Origin: an uncultured Flavobacterium sp.
Lineage (GTDB): Bacteria > Bacteroidota > Bacteroidia > Flavobacteriales > Flavobacteriaceae
Reading direction: 5' to 3'
Length of the DNA: 22,177 nucleotides
Assembly: GCF_946482535.1 (NCBI RefSeq)
Contig: NZ_CAMLRU010000019.1
Location: forward strand, 1 to 22,177
Notes under the pieces: model-generated
Told to the model about the DNA's origin: nothing
Databases searched by the model: none
The model's input: only the letters and a program-made list of their open reading frames with translations
Translations under genes and position numbers: made by a program
Shown here: piece after piece, positions 15,383 to 21,901 of the stretch
Position numbering within the stretch: position 1 is the first letter of the stretch
Layout of the letters: each line of letters starts with the position of its first letter

Positions 15383-16360
15383 TTATTCAAAACCCAATTT
15401 GGTTCTTACTTTTTGCAATACACCATCGGCAATTTTTCCGGCTTTGGCTGCGCCTAATTTTAATAAGGCATCAACTTCTGCTTTGTTATCCATGTAGTAG
15501 TTGTACTTTTCTCTTTCGGTTTTGAATTTTTCACAAATCAATTCAAACAAAGCTTGTTTGGCATGACCATAACCAAAATCTCGGTTGGCGTTGGCATATT
15601 TTATCTTCATTTCGGCAATCTGTTCAGCATTGGCAATTAATTTAAACAGACCGAAAACTTTACAAGTATCAGGATTTTTGGGTTCTTCGAGTGGTGTGCT
15701 GTCGGTTTCAATACTCATAATTTGCTTGCGCAACGCTTTATCTTCCAAGAAAATATTGATGAGATTGCCTCGAGATTTACTCATTTTATGACCATCTGTT
15801 CCGGGTACGTACATGGTTTCTTCTTGCACTTTGCCTTCCGGAATGACGAAAGTTTCTCCCATTTGATGGTTAAAGCGAGATGCGACATCACGGGTGATTT
15901 CAATATGTTGCATTTGGTCTTTTCCCACCGGAACGAATTCGGCATCATACAATAAAATATCGGCCGCCATCAACATCGGATACGAAAACAAACCGGCATT
16001 TACATCCTCCAATCGGTCCGCTTTATCTTTGAAAGAATGCGCCAAGGTTAACCTTTGGAACGGAAAAAAGCAACTCAAATACCAAGACAATTCAGCCGTT
16101 TGCGGCACATCGCTTTGGCGGTAAAAAATTACTTTCTCCACATCTAATCCGCAAGCCAACCAAACAGCTGCAGTGCTGTAGGTGTTTTGACGAAGTTCCT
16201 CGCCGTTTTTGATTTGGGTAACAGAGTGTAAATCAGCAATAAAAAGAAACGATTCGTTGCTTGGATTTTTTGACAGTTCAATGGCAGGCAAAATGGCGCC
16301 CAAAAGGTTGCCCAAATGCGGCGTTCCTGTGCTTTGAATTCCGGTTAAAATTTTTGACAT
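15383..16360 (-). CDS. trpS: Tryptophanyl-tRNA synthetase
   Basis: TrpS charges tRNA-Trp with tryptophan in an ATP-dependent class I reaction. With the start at 16360 the protein has 325 residues, the normal length, and begins MSKILTGIQSTGTPHLGNLL, where PHLGN is the HIGH-type ATP-binding signature. Further landmarks are VGKDQMQHIEITRD (145-158), the tRNA synthetase Ib 'GxDQxxH' motif, and HKMSKSRGN (191-199) with the KMSKS loop. A longer reading frame runs to 16435 but adds 25 non-conserved residues across the promoter region, so the internal ATG is preferred. A -7 box TAACTTTG (minus strand, 16388-16381) lies 20 bases before this ATG and supports the choice. It converges with the unknown gene upstream in coordinates; the stops are one base apart and no terminator hairpin fits between them. 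Confidence 0.96.
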   Translation of the reverse strand: MSKILTGIQSTGTPHLGNLLGAILPAIELSKNPSNESFLFIADLHSVTQIKNGEELRQNTYSTAAVWLACGLDVEKVIFYRQSDVPQTAELSWYLSCFFPFQRLTLAHSFKDKADRLEDVNAGLFSYPMLMAADILLYDAEFVPVGKDQMQHIEITRDVASRFNHQMGETFVIPEGKVQEETMYVPGTDGHKMSKSRGNLINIFLEDKALRKQIMSIETDSTPLEEPKNPDTCKVFGLFKLIANAEQIAEMKIKYANANRDFGYGHAKQALFELICEKFKTEREKYNYYMDNKAEVDALLKLGAAKAGKIADGVLQKVRTKLGFE

Positions 16361-16380
16361 CTTCAATTTTTTTCTAATCG

Positions 16381-16388
16381 CAAAGTTA
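16381..16388 (-). promoter_or_regulatory. -7 box TAACTTTG for trpS
   Basis: Minus-strand TAACTTTG matches TAnnTTTG and lies 20 bases before the preferred trpS start (16360). A -33 element at standard spacing is not clear. Confidence 0.5.
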
Positions 16389-16420
16389 AACCTTTGTATT
16401 AAAAATTGCATACCTTTCAT

Positions 16421-16428
16421 TACATTTG
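16421..16428 (+). promoter_or_regulatory. -7 box TACATTTG for the 16434 acyltransferase
   Basis: TACATTTG matches TAnnTTTG and sits only five bases before the ATG at 16434, implying a leaderless or near-leaderless mRNA. A TTTG at 16393-16396 is 24 bases upstream, slightly far for a -33 element. Confidence 0.5.
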
Positions 16429-16433
16429 ACAAC

Positions 16434-17171
16434 ATGAGAGCATTGAAAATTGTTTTTTGGACGCTTTTTCGCGTTTGGTTCTACATTTTGATAGCGATTC
16501 CCATCATCGTTATGTTTCCTTTTTTGCTGGTTTCCATACTTTCGGAAAAATGGTATCCCTATTTTTTTGTGATGGCCAGGATTTGGGCTAAATTCATTCT
16601 TTTGGGAATGGGTTTTAGGGTCAAAGTAACCTTTGAAGAAGCACCGCAAGAAGGCAAAAGCTATATGTTTGTAGCCAATCACACATCGATGACCGATATC
16701 ATGCTGATGCTTTCGATAGTTAAAAACCCTTTTGTATTTGTGGGTAAAAAAGAATTGGCTAAGATTCCGTTATTCGGATTCTTCTATAAGCGCACTTGTA
16801 TTTTGGTAGACAGAAGCAGTTCTAAAAGCAGAATGGCGGTTTTTGGTCGTGCCCAAAAAAGATTGAACCAAGGCGTAAGTATTTGTATTTTCCCTGAAGG
16901 CGGTGTTCCTGAAGAAAGTGTGATTTTAGACGAATTCAAAGACGGTGCTTTCCGTTTGGCTATAGAACATGAGATTCCTATAGTTCCCATGACGTTTTAT
17001 GACAACAAAAGACTTTTTTCGTATACTTTTTTCAGTGGAAGTCCGGGTTTGATGCGAGCCAAAGTACATCGCTTTTTTGACACCAAAAATCAAAGTGCGG
17101 ATTACAAAAAGACTTTAAAACAAAGTGTGAGAGAAGTACTTTTAAAAGATTTACAAGAGGATTTAAAATAA
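16434..17171 (+). CDS. PlsC-family lysophospholipid acyltransferase (variant motif III)
   Basis: The 245-residue protein has one or two N-terminal membrane helices (about 7-38) followed by a PlsC/LPLAT catalytic domain. Members transfer an acyl chain from acyl-ACP or acyl-CoA to a lyso-lipid, classically 1-acyl-glycerol-3-phosphate to phosphatidic acid, on the cytoplasmic face of the inner membrane. The catalytic HX4D motif is present in ANHTSMTDIM (His83, Asp88), followed by GKKELAKIPLFGFFYKR and ILVDRSSSKSR (motif II region). Motif III reads FPEGGVPEES (153-162) where the canonical form is FPEGTRS; the acceptor-binding Glu and Gly are kept but the TRS part is replaced. A second PlsC-type gene at 21164 has the canonical motif, so this one may use a different acceptor, for example an aminolipid. 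That last point is inference. Confidence 0.88.
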   Translation: MRALKIVFWTLFRVWFYILIAIPIIVMFPFLLVSILSEKWYPYFFVMARIWAKFILLGMGFRVKVTFEEAPQEGKSYMFVANHTSMTDIMLMLSIVKNPFVFVGKKELAKIPLFGFFYKRTCILVDRSSSKSRMAVFGRAQKRLNQGVSICIFPEGGVPEESVILDEFKDGAFRLAIEHEIPIVPMTFYDNKRLFSYTFFSGSPGLMRAKVHRFFDTKNQSADYKKTLKQSVREVLLKDLQEDLK

Positions 17172-17212
17172 AAAAGAGTTCCTCCCGAGGCTTCGGGATT
17201 GGAACTCTTTTT
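17171..17212. terminator. Bidirectional nested-stem terminator between acyltransferase and beta-barrel gene
   Basis: The outer stem AAAAAGAGTTCC (17171-17182) pairs with GGAACTCTTTTT (17201-17212). An inner stem TCCCGA / TCGGGA (17183-17188 / 17193-17198), with loop GGCT and a two-base TT bulge, stacks on it. A and T tracts on both sides let it serve both convergent genes. A weaker stem GTTATT/AATAAC follows at 17214-17235. Confidence 0.9.
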
Positions 17213-17266
17213 AGTTATTACTCGAAAGCAATAACACCACTTAACTAATTTTTAAACAATCACAAA

Positions 17267-18832
17267 CTAGAATTTATAACTAACGCCACTGTAAATTCCA
17301 AACACATAAGGTTTGAAATTTCCGTCGTCTGAGCGGAATGTATTGATTTGGTATTTAAATGTTGGCTCCACATTGAATTCGAAAGACTTCATAAAACCAT
17401 ATTTAATTCCCAATCCGATATTGGTACTAAAATGAACAGTATTCAAGTTGCTGGCTTCGCCCAAGAAAGTGTTGCCATTGTCAGATACCACATTTACCGC
17501 ATTGTCTTGTAGCAAAAGTGTACTAAATCCGCCAATAAGTTTGAACCCGAATTTTTTATCAATTAAGGCATATGACAATTCCAAAGGCATTTCCAAATAA
17601 CCCATTTCTTGGCTTATGTATCCTTTGTGTTTATGCGTAATTGAATTTTCAAACGGCAGTAAATCCGTTTCGGAAGGCGCCAGTGATTGGGCATTGACTT
17701 GTCCGCTTTCAATTTGTATCATTGAACCTGCGGCAGACGGATTGATGTTTTTTAGCGTTCTCGATTCTATTCCGGCAAAGTAAACAATATCATTAGTGTT
17801 GTAACTCATGTTCAACTTATTCAATCCGGTTCTGATGGTTAGTTTTTTGTTTACACTGTAACTAACGCCGAGTCCAAATCCAACACTGGTATTATAAGAT
17901 TTGGCATTTTTCATCAGAGTGGAATCAATAGGCGAACCATTGGCAATAGAACCAAAGAAAATAGGGGTCACATTAGAGGTTAATTGCCATCTGTTTAATT
18001 TTGATTCTTGTTGGGTTTGTTTTTCTTTTTTGTCAAGCAATTCATCGAGCGGATTGTTTACCGCAACTTTATGGGTTGTTGTGTCAATAGTTTTATTTTC
18101 TCCTTCTTTAACGGCAACGGTAGTGTTTTGGTTTCCTTTTAAAGTATCAAGATTAAGTTCACCGGAGTTTGCTTTTGAATTGGAGTTCATTAGACTATTA
18201 TCTTCACCAAGTTTTTGAGCCATTTGATTTTCATCTTTCAAATCAGTAGGGTTTATTTTGTTGGCTATTGCATTTGTCTTTTCTCCGAAAGGATTAGCGG
18301 AAGTTGCCTTTTTATCCGTGTTCGTCGGATCTTGGTTTCTAATCGATTTATCGAGAACAATTCCGGATTTAGATTTGTTAACGGAGGTGTATGGATTTGG
18401 TTTACCCGCTGACTTTTGTTGGGTTACGTTAGGTGTGTTAGGTTTGATATTTTCTCCAGTGTTTAAACTCTCGGAATTGTCCTTGGACTCACTATTAGTA
18501 ACGACTTCAAACGTTGAAGAAGCATTAGAATTGGTTTCTGTATTAGTTGGAGTAATCTGGGTTGAATCCTTTTCCCCTTGATTAGTCTCTTTTTCAACGA
18601 CAATAGTATCCGACTTAACAGTATTTGGATTGAAAAAAAGATTAGAGAGCACAAACCCTATGACTAATAATGCGGCAATGCCGGAGAGTTTCCACCAAAA
18701 AGGAATGACTCTTTTGCGTTTTTTTTCCTCAAGTTTTGCTTCAATAGCGTCCCAAACTTCCTCGGCCGGATTGGCTTCAAAGGCTTTGAATTTTTCTTGA
18801 AAAAAGTGGTCTATATTCTTTTTATTACTCAT
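17267..18832 (-). CDS. Putative anti-sigma / outer-membrane beta-barrel fusion protein
   Basis: The 521-residue protein has four parts. Residues 1-44 are a charged helical head (HFFQEKFKAFEANPAEEVWD, then AIEAKLEEKKRKR), resembling the N-termini of Bacteroidota proteins encoded beside ECF sigma factors. Residues 45-67 are one membrane helix (FWWKLSGIAALLVIGFVLSN), with positive charges before it, so the head is cytoplasmic. Residues about 70-280 form a Cys-free, low-complexity Asn/Ser/Thr/Lys-rich linker, probably disordered. Residues about 282-521 are alternating amphipathic strands (SVGFGLGVSYSVNKKLTIRT, FGFKLIGGFSTLLL, FSTNIGLGIKYGFMKSFEFN) and end VSYKF, the terminal Phe typical of BAM-assembled barrels. 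The start overlaps the sigma-factor stop by four bases (ATGA), indicating translational coupling. I infer that the head restrains the sigma factor and that the barrel sits in the outer membrane. Annotation pipelines would probably call it only 'outer membrane beta-barrel protein'. Confidence 0.75.
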   Translation of the reverse strand: MSNKKNIDHFFQEKFKAFEANPAEEVWDAIEAKLEEKKRKRVIPFWWKLSGIAALLVIGFVLSNLFFNPNTVKSDTIVVEKETNQGEKDSTQITPTNTETNSNASSTFEVVTNSESKDNSESLNTGENIKPNTPNVTQQKSAGKPNPYTSVNKSKSGIVLDKSIRNQDPTNTDKKATSANPFGEKTNAIANKINPTDLKDENQMAQKLGEDNSLMNSNSKANSGELNLDTLKGNQNTTVAVKEGENKTIDTTTHKVAVNNPLDELLDKKEKQTQQESKLNRWQLTSNVTPIFFGSIANGSPIDSTLMKNAKSYNTSVGFGLGVSYSVNKKLTIRTGLNKLNMSYNTNDIVYFAGIESRTLKNINPSAAGSMIQIESGQVNAQSLAPSETDLLPFENSITHKHKGYISQEMGYLEMPLELSYALIDKKFGFKLIGGFSTLLLQDNAVNVVSDNGNTFLGEASNLNTVHFSTNIGLGIKYGFMKSFEFNVEPTFKYQINTFRSDDGNFKPYVFGIYSGVSYKF

Positions 18833-19380
18833 TTTGCAGAAGGAAACCTTTTGGCTTCTTCGTTTTTATATTGTTCAATTTTTTCCTTTAAAATAATCCT
18901 GGCTCTAGCCAAGTTTGATTTTGAGGTGCCGATATTGATGTTGAGCATCTCGGCAATTTCCGCATGAGAATAACGATCAATAATGTAAAGGTTAAAAACC
19001 AATCGGTACCTATCGGGCAATTCCTGAATTATTTTCAACAAATAATCCATAGAAATGTTATCCTCTTCAATGGCAACTTCTTCCTCCTCAGCAACATCTT
19101 CATTAACCAAACTCAAAAAGGTTTGATTGCGGTATTGCTGTAAAATGTGATTAATCATCACTCGTTTCAACCAACCTTCAAAAGAACCTTTGAATGAAAA
19201 CTGCTCAATTTTTTGAAAAATCAATAAAAATCCATCTTGCAAATTGTCTTGAGCCTCAGTATAATTGCGCGAATATTTTAAGCATACAGCAAACAGTTTA
19301 GAGGAATAGATTCTGTATAACTGTTCTTGTGCTTTTCTATTGTTTTTTTTGCAATCATTTATGAGTTGATTTAAATCCAA
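18829..19380 (-). CDS. ECF-type RNA polymerase sigma factor (sigma-70 family)
   Basis: This 183-residue protein directs RNA polymerase to a specific promoter set. It contains only sigma regions 2 and 4, the ECF layout. Region 2 spans about residues 10-85 (LFAVCLKYSRNYTEAQDNLQ, DGFLLIFQKIEQFSFKGSFE, GWLKRVMINHILQQYR). An acidic linker follows (EDVAEEEEVAIEEDN). Region 4 spans about 110-170 (IIQELPDRYRLVFNLYIIDR, YSHAEIAEMLNINIGTSKSN, LARARIILKEKI), where HAEIAEMLNI...TSKSNLARAR is the helix-turn-helix. No C-terminal sensor extension is present. It ends in a four-base overlap with the putative anti-sigma/barrel gene and starts 24 bases after a small lipoprotein gene, so the three appear to be one transcript. 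Its regulon is unknown; its own operon is a reasonable first target. Confidence 0.92.
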   Translation of the reverse strand: MDLNQLINDCKKNNRKAQEQLYRIYSSKLFAVCLKYSRNYTEAQDNLQDGFLLIFQKIEQFSFKGSFEGWLKRVMINHILQQYRNQTFLSLVNEDVAEEEEVAIEEDNISMDYLLKIIQELPDRYRLVFNLYIIDRYSHAEIAEMLNINIGTSKSNLARARIILKEKIEQYKNEEAKRFPSAK

Positions 19381-19404
19381 TTGTCAAAAATTGATTGTTG
19401 TTTT

Positions 19405-19812
19405 TTAGTTCGTTACCGGTATTTCGTACTCTAAAAAGATATTATTTCCTTGCTCATCTTTTCCTTGCCAAAATTTAAAGATATAGGAACCGTTACTGGT
19501 GACTAAAAAGTTAAACGAACAAGAAGACACGTCATCCGGGGTTTCCGTGCAACCATTTCTTTCTTCTTTAGCAGTCTCAACGGCAATGGTTCTTACATTT
19601 AAGTTCTTGTCATAGTAAATGGTATTATACAAATGACAACTTGTTGGTTTGTTGTAATTCATGGTAATAGTGTATGTTTCTCCTAAGGTAAATTCATCAG
19701 GAATATCAACACTTATAACCGGTCTTAATTCAAGGGTATAATTTTGACCATCATTTAGCTCACAGGAATTGAATAAAAGAAGTAAAGCTAAAAGAGAAAT
19801 TATTCTTTTCAT
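19405..19812 (-). CDS. Small cysteine-containing lipoprotein upstream of the ECF sigma gene
   Basis: The 135-residue protein has a short Leu-rich signal peptide and lipobox LFNSC, with Cys17 as the lipidation site. The mature part (about 118 residues) is beta-rich and looks like a single Ig-like or small beta-sandwich domain (PVISVDIPDEFTLGETYTIT, then SYIFKFWQGKDEQGNNIFLE), with three further cysteines at 59, 88 and 98 that could form a disulfide. Residues after Cys17 (ELNDG) include two acidic residues; surface-exported Bacteroidota lipoproteins carry acidic residues here, so exposure on the cell surface is possible but not shown. It is not a family I recognise. The sigma gene begins 24 bases downstream, suggesting an operon and a possible sensory role for this protein with the beta-barrel regulator. 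Confidence 0.75.
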   Translation of the reverse strand: MKRIISLLALLLLFNSCELNDGQNYTLELRPVISVDIPDEFTLGETYTITMNYNKPTSCHLYNTIYYDKNLNVRTIAVETAKEERNGCTETPDDVSSCSFNFLVTSNGSYIFKFWQGKDEQGNNIFLEYEIPVTN

Positions 19813-19873
19813 AATGATATTAATTTTTTGGGTAAGATGGATAAACAGAAAAAAGGTTGCGTTAAATTAATAA

Positions 19874-19908
19874 AAAAAACGCCCCGATTTTTATCGAGAC
19901 GTTTTTTT
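19874..19908 (-). terminator. Rho-independent terminator after recA
   Basis: On the minus strand, ACGTCTCGAT (19902-19893) pairs with ATCGGGGCGT (19888-19879) with two G-U wobbles over an AAAA loop (19892-19889), and runs into a T tract. A-tracts on the other side make it potentially bidirectional. It separates recA from the lipoprotein-sigma unit, leaving about 61 bases for that unit's promoter. Confidence 0.85.
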
Positions 19909-19911
19909 GTT

Positions 19912-20916
19912 TTAGCCATTATTTTCTTTGATGACTTCTTTGATTTTTTGTTCCAGTTCTTCCGCCAATTCCGGATTGTCTTTGATTAAAACTTTGACAG
20001 CATCTCGACCTTGTCCGAGTTTGGTATCGCCATAGCTGAACCAAGAACCGGCTTTTTTGATGATTTCAAATTCAACGGCCAAGTCCAAAATTTCACCGGT
20101 TTTAGAAACACCTTCTCCATACATAATGTCGAATTCTGCTGTTTTAAAAGGCGGTGCTACTTTGTTTTTTACCACTTTTACTTTGGTTCGGTTACCAATA
20201 ACGTTTTCACCGTCTTTAATTTGCGAGGAACGACGAATATCCAAACGAACAGAAGCATAGAATTTCAAAGCGTTTCCACCGGTGGTTGTTTCCGGATTTC
20301 CGAACATCACGCCGATTTTTTCTCTCAACTGGTTGATGAAAAACACGGTACAATTGGTTTTACTGATGGTTCCCGTTAGTTTTCTCAAAGCTTGCGACAT
20401 CAAACGCGCGTGTAATCCCATTTTAGAATCACCCATTTCACCTTCAATTTCGCTTTTTGGGGTTAAGGCCGCTACCGAGTCAACAACCACAATGTCAATC
20501 GCTCCGGAACGGATTAAATTTTCGGCAATTTCCAGTGCTTGTTCTCCGTTGTCCGGTTGAGAAATGATTAGGTTTTCAATGTCAACACCCAACTTTTCAG
20601 CATAATGCCTGTCAAAAGCGTGTTCTGCATCGATAAAGGCAGCAATACCACCGGCTTTTTGGGCTTCGGCTATAGCGTGTAAGGTTAAAGTGGTTTTACC
20701 CGAAGATTCCGGACCGTATATTTCAATAACTCTTCCTTTTGGGTATCCGTTTACCCCTAAGGCCAAATCTAAACCGAGTGAACCGGAAGGAATTACTTCC
20801 ACTTCTTCCACTGCTTTATCGCCCATTTTCATCACGGTTCCTTTCCCGTAGGCTTTGTCTAATTTATCAAGGGTTAATTGTAATGCTTTTAATTTCGCTT
20901 CTTTTTCTGAACTCAT
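19912..20916 (-). CDS. recA: Recombinase RecA
   Basis: RecA polymerises on single-stranded DNA with ATP, catalyses strand exchange and stimulates LexA-type autocleavage where such a repressor exists. The 334-residue protein is near full length, with an N-terminal helix ([20 protein letters not shown]), Walker A GPESSGKT (68-75), FIDAEHAFD (94-102), Walker B VVVDS (143-147), loop L1 region [20 protein letters not shown] (156-175), [14 protein letters not shown] (193-206) and L2 region [17 protein letters not shown] (206-222). The C-terminal domain ends in an acidic/basic tail [16 protein letters not shown], shorter than the acidic tail of the E. coli protein. It is monocistronic, with a terminator immediately downstream. 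No clear TAnnTTTG box or SOS-type operator was found in its 5' region. Confidence 0.98.
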   Translation of the reverse strand: MSSEKEAKLKALQLTLDKLDKAYGKGTVMKMGDKAVEEVEVIPSGSLGLDLALGVNGYPKGRVIEIYGPESSGKTTLTLHAIAEAQKAGGIAAFIDAEHAFDRHYAEKLGVDIENLIISQPDNGEQALEIAENLIRSGAIDIVVVDSVAALTPKSEIEGEMGDSKMGLHARLMSQALRKLTGTISKTNCTVFFINQLREKIGVMFGNPETTTGGNALKFYASVRLDIRRSSQIKDGENVIGNRTKVKVVKNKVAPPFKTAEFDIMYGEGVSKTGEILDLAVEFEIIKKAGSWFSYGDTKLGQGRDAVKVLIKDNPELAEELEQKIKEVIKENNG

Positions 20917-21163
20917 TTTTTAAAAATTTAGTGGCATAAAAATAATGCTTTTTTTGAAGTTATAAGATACAAACCACACGAGTTTTGAACAAATTATATC
21001 CTGTTTAAGGCAAATCAATCTGCGGGTTTTTAAAGGTAGGCAGGATTAATTTCAAAGCGATACATAAAAAGTGTATATTTTACTGAATTTTTAAACTGTT
21101 TTTTATCATTGCTTTACTTTCCATCCTTTGATTTTTGCTACTTTTACAACCAATTTTACAGTT
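20917..21163. other. Divergent intergenic region recA / acyltransferase
   Basis: These 247 bases hold no credible gene. They must contain the recA promoter (minus) and the acyltransferase promoter (plus). On the plus strand TACTTTTA (21139-21146) is one mismatch from TAnnTTTG and lies 17 bases before the ATG at 21164. On the minus strand only a degenerate TATTTTTA is seen near the recA start. A short inverted repeat ATCCTG (20998-21003) / CAGGAT (21041-21046) has a large unpaired interior and is not convincing. Confidence 0.5.
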
Positions 21164-21898
21164 ATGGAAAAGCTTATTTCTTATCCGATTTCAATTCTAT
21201 ACTACTTTTGTTTTGGGTTGACCTTGGTTGTTTTTCACCCAATTCAATGGGTTTGTTTCAATGTTTTCGGCTATCAAGCACATAAAAAAAGTGTCGATTA
21301 TTTGAATTTTTTCTTAACCAAGTGCACCAACATCCTAGGCACCACTTACACTTTTAAAAATCGGGAATTGATTCCGAAAGGCGTACCGATTATTTTTGTA
21401 TCCAATCACCAAAGTTTGTATGACATCATTGGAATTATTTGGTATTTGCGTCGTTTTCATGCCAAATTTGTAAGCAAAAAAGAATTGGGCAAAGGCATCC
21501 CGAGTGTTTCCTATAATTTAAGACACGGCGGTTCGGTTTTAATAGACCGTAAAGATCCCAAACAAGCCATTCCCGTGATCAAAGGCTTATCAGAATATAT
21601 CGAAAAACACAAACGCTCTGCGGTCATATTCCCCGAAGGTACTCGAAGTAAAAACGGAAAGCCAAAAGAATTTGCACAAAGTGGGTTAAAAATCTTATGT
21701 AAATACGCGCCATCTGCTTTTGTTGTGCCTATTACTATCAATAATTCATGGAAAATGGTTAAATTTGGAGCTTTCCCAATGGGTTTAGGGAATCGTTTAG
21801 AATACATTATTCACGAACCAATAGCCGTTAAAGATTTTTCGTTTGAAGAATTGATGGAGAAAACAGAACAAACGATAATTCAATCTATAAAAAACTAA
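21164..21898 (+). CDS. 1-acyl-sn-glycerol-3-phosphate acyltransferase (PlsC family)
   Basis: With the ATG at 21164 (MEKLISYPISILYYFCFGLT) the protein has 244 residues; an in-frame upstream ATG at 21128 would add 12 residues overlapping the likely promoter and is less credible. N-terminal hydrophobic helices (about 7-32) anchor a PlsC domain in the inner membrane. The catalytic HX4D motif lies in SNHQSLYDIIG (His82, Asp87). Motif II is GGSVLIDRKDPKQAI, and motif III is the canonical FPEGTRSKNGKPKEF (156-170), followed by VVPITINNSW. It most likely makes phosphatidic acid from lysophosphatidic acid and acyl-ACP or acyl-CoA. The next gene, an acyl-ACP desaturase, begins three bases after its stop, so phospholipid assembly and fatty-acid unsaturation are expressed together. 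This is the better candidate for the housekeeping PlsC of the two in the window. Confidence 0.9.
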   Translation: MEKLISYPISILYYFCFGLTLVVFHPIQWVCFNVFGYQAHKKSVDYLNFFLTKCTNILGTTYTFKNRELIPKGVPIIFVSNHQSLYDIIGIIWYLRRFHAKFVSKKELGKGIPSVSYNLRHGGSVLIDRKDPKQAIPVIKGLSEYIEKHKRSAVIFPEGTRSKNGKPKEFAQSGLKILCKYAPSAFVVPITINNSWKMVKFGAFPMGLGNRLEYIIHEPIAVKDFSFEELMEKTEQTIIQSIKN

Positions 21899-21901
21899 AC
21901 A

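Noticed and set aside
16361..16435. N-terminal extension of trpS to an ATG at 16435
   Set aside because: The extra 25 residues are basic and unlike TrpS, overlap the start of the divergent acyltransferase gene and cover a TAnnTTTG box. The ATG at 16360 gives the standard TrpS start.
17901..18581. Plus-strand open frames opposite the linker of the barrel protein
   Set aside because: They arise from the biased Asn/Ser/Thr/Lys codons of the linker read in reverse, and the proteins show no recognisable motif.
18463..18832. The low-complexity linker as evidence of a frameshift joining two separate genes
   Set aside because: The frame is open from head to barrel without interruption, codon use is steady and no internal start precedes a signal peptide for a separate barrel gene.
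20998..21046. Inverted repeat ATCCTG/CAGGAT upstream of recA as a riboswitch or operator
   Set aside because: Only six pairs close a 37-base interior with little further pairing; it does not resemble a known riboswitch or SOS box.
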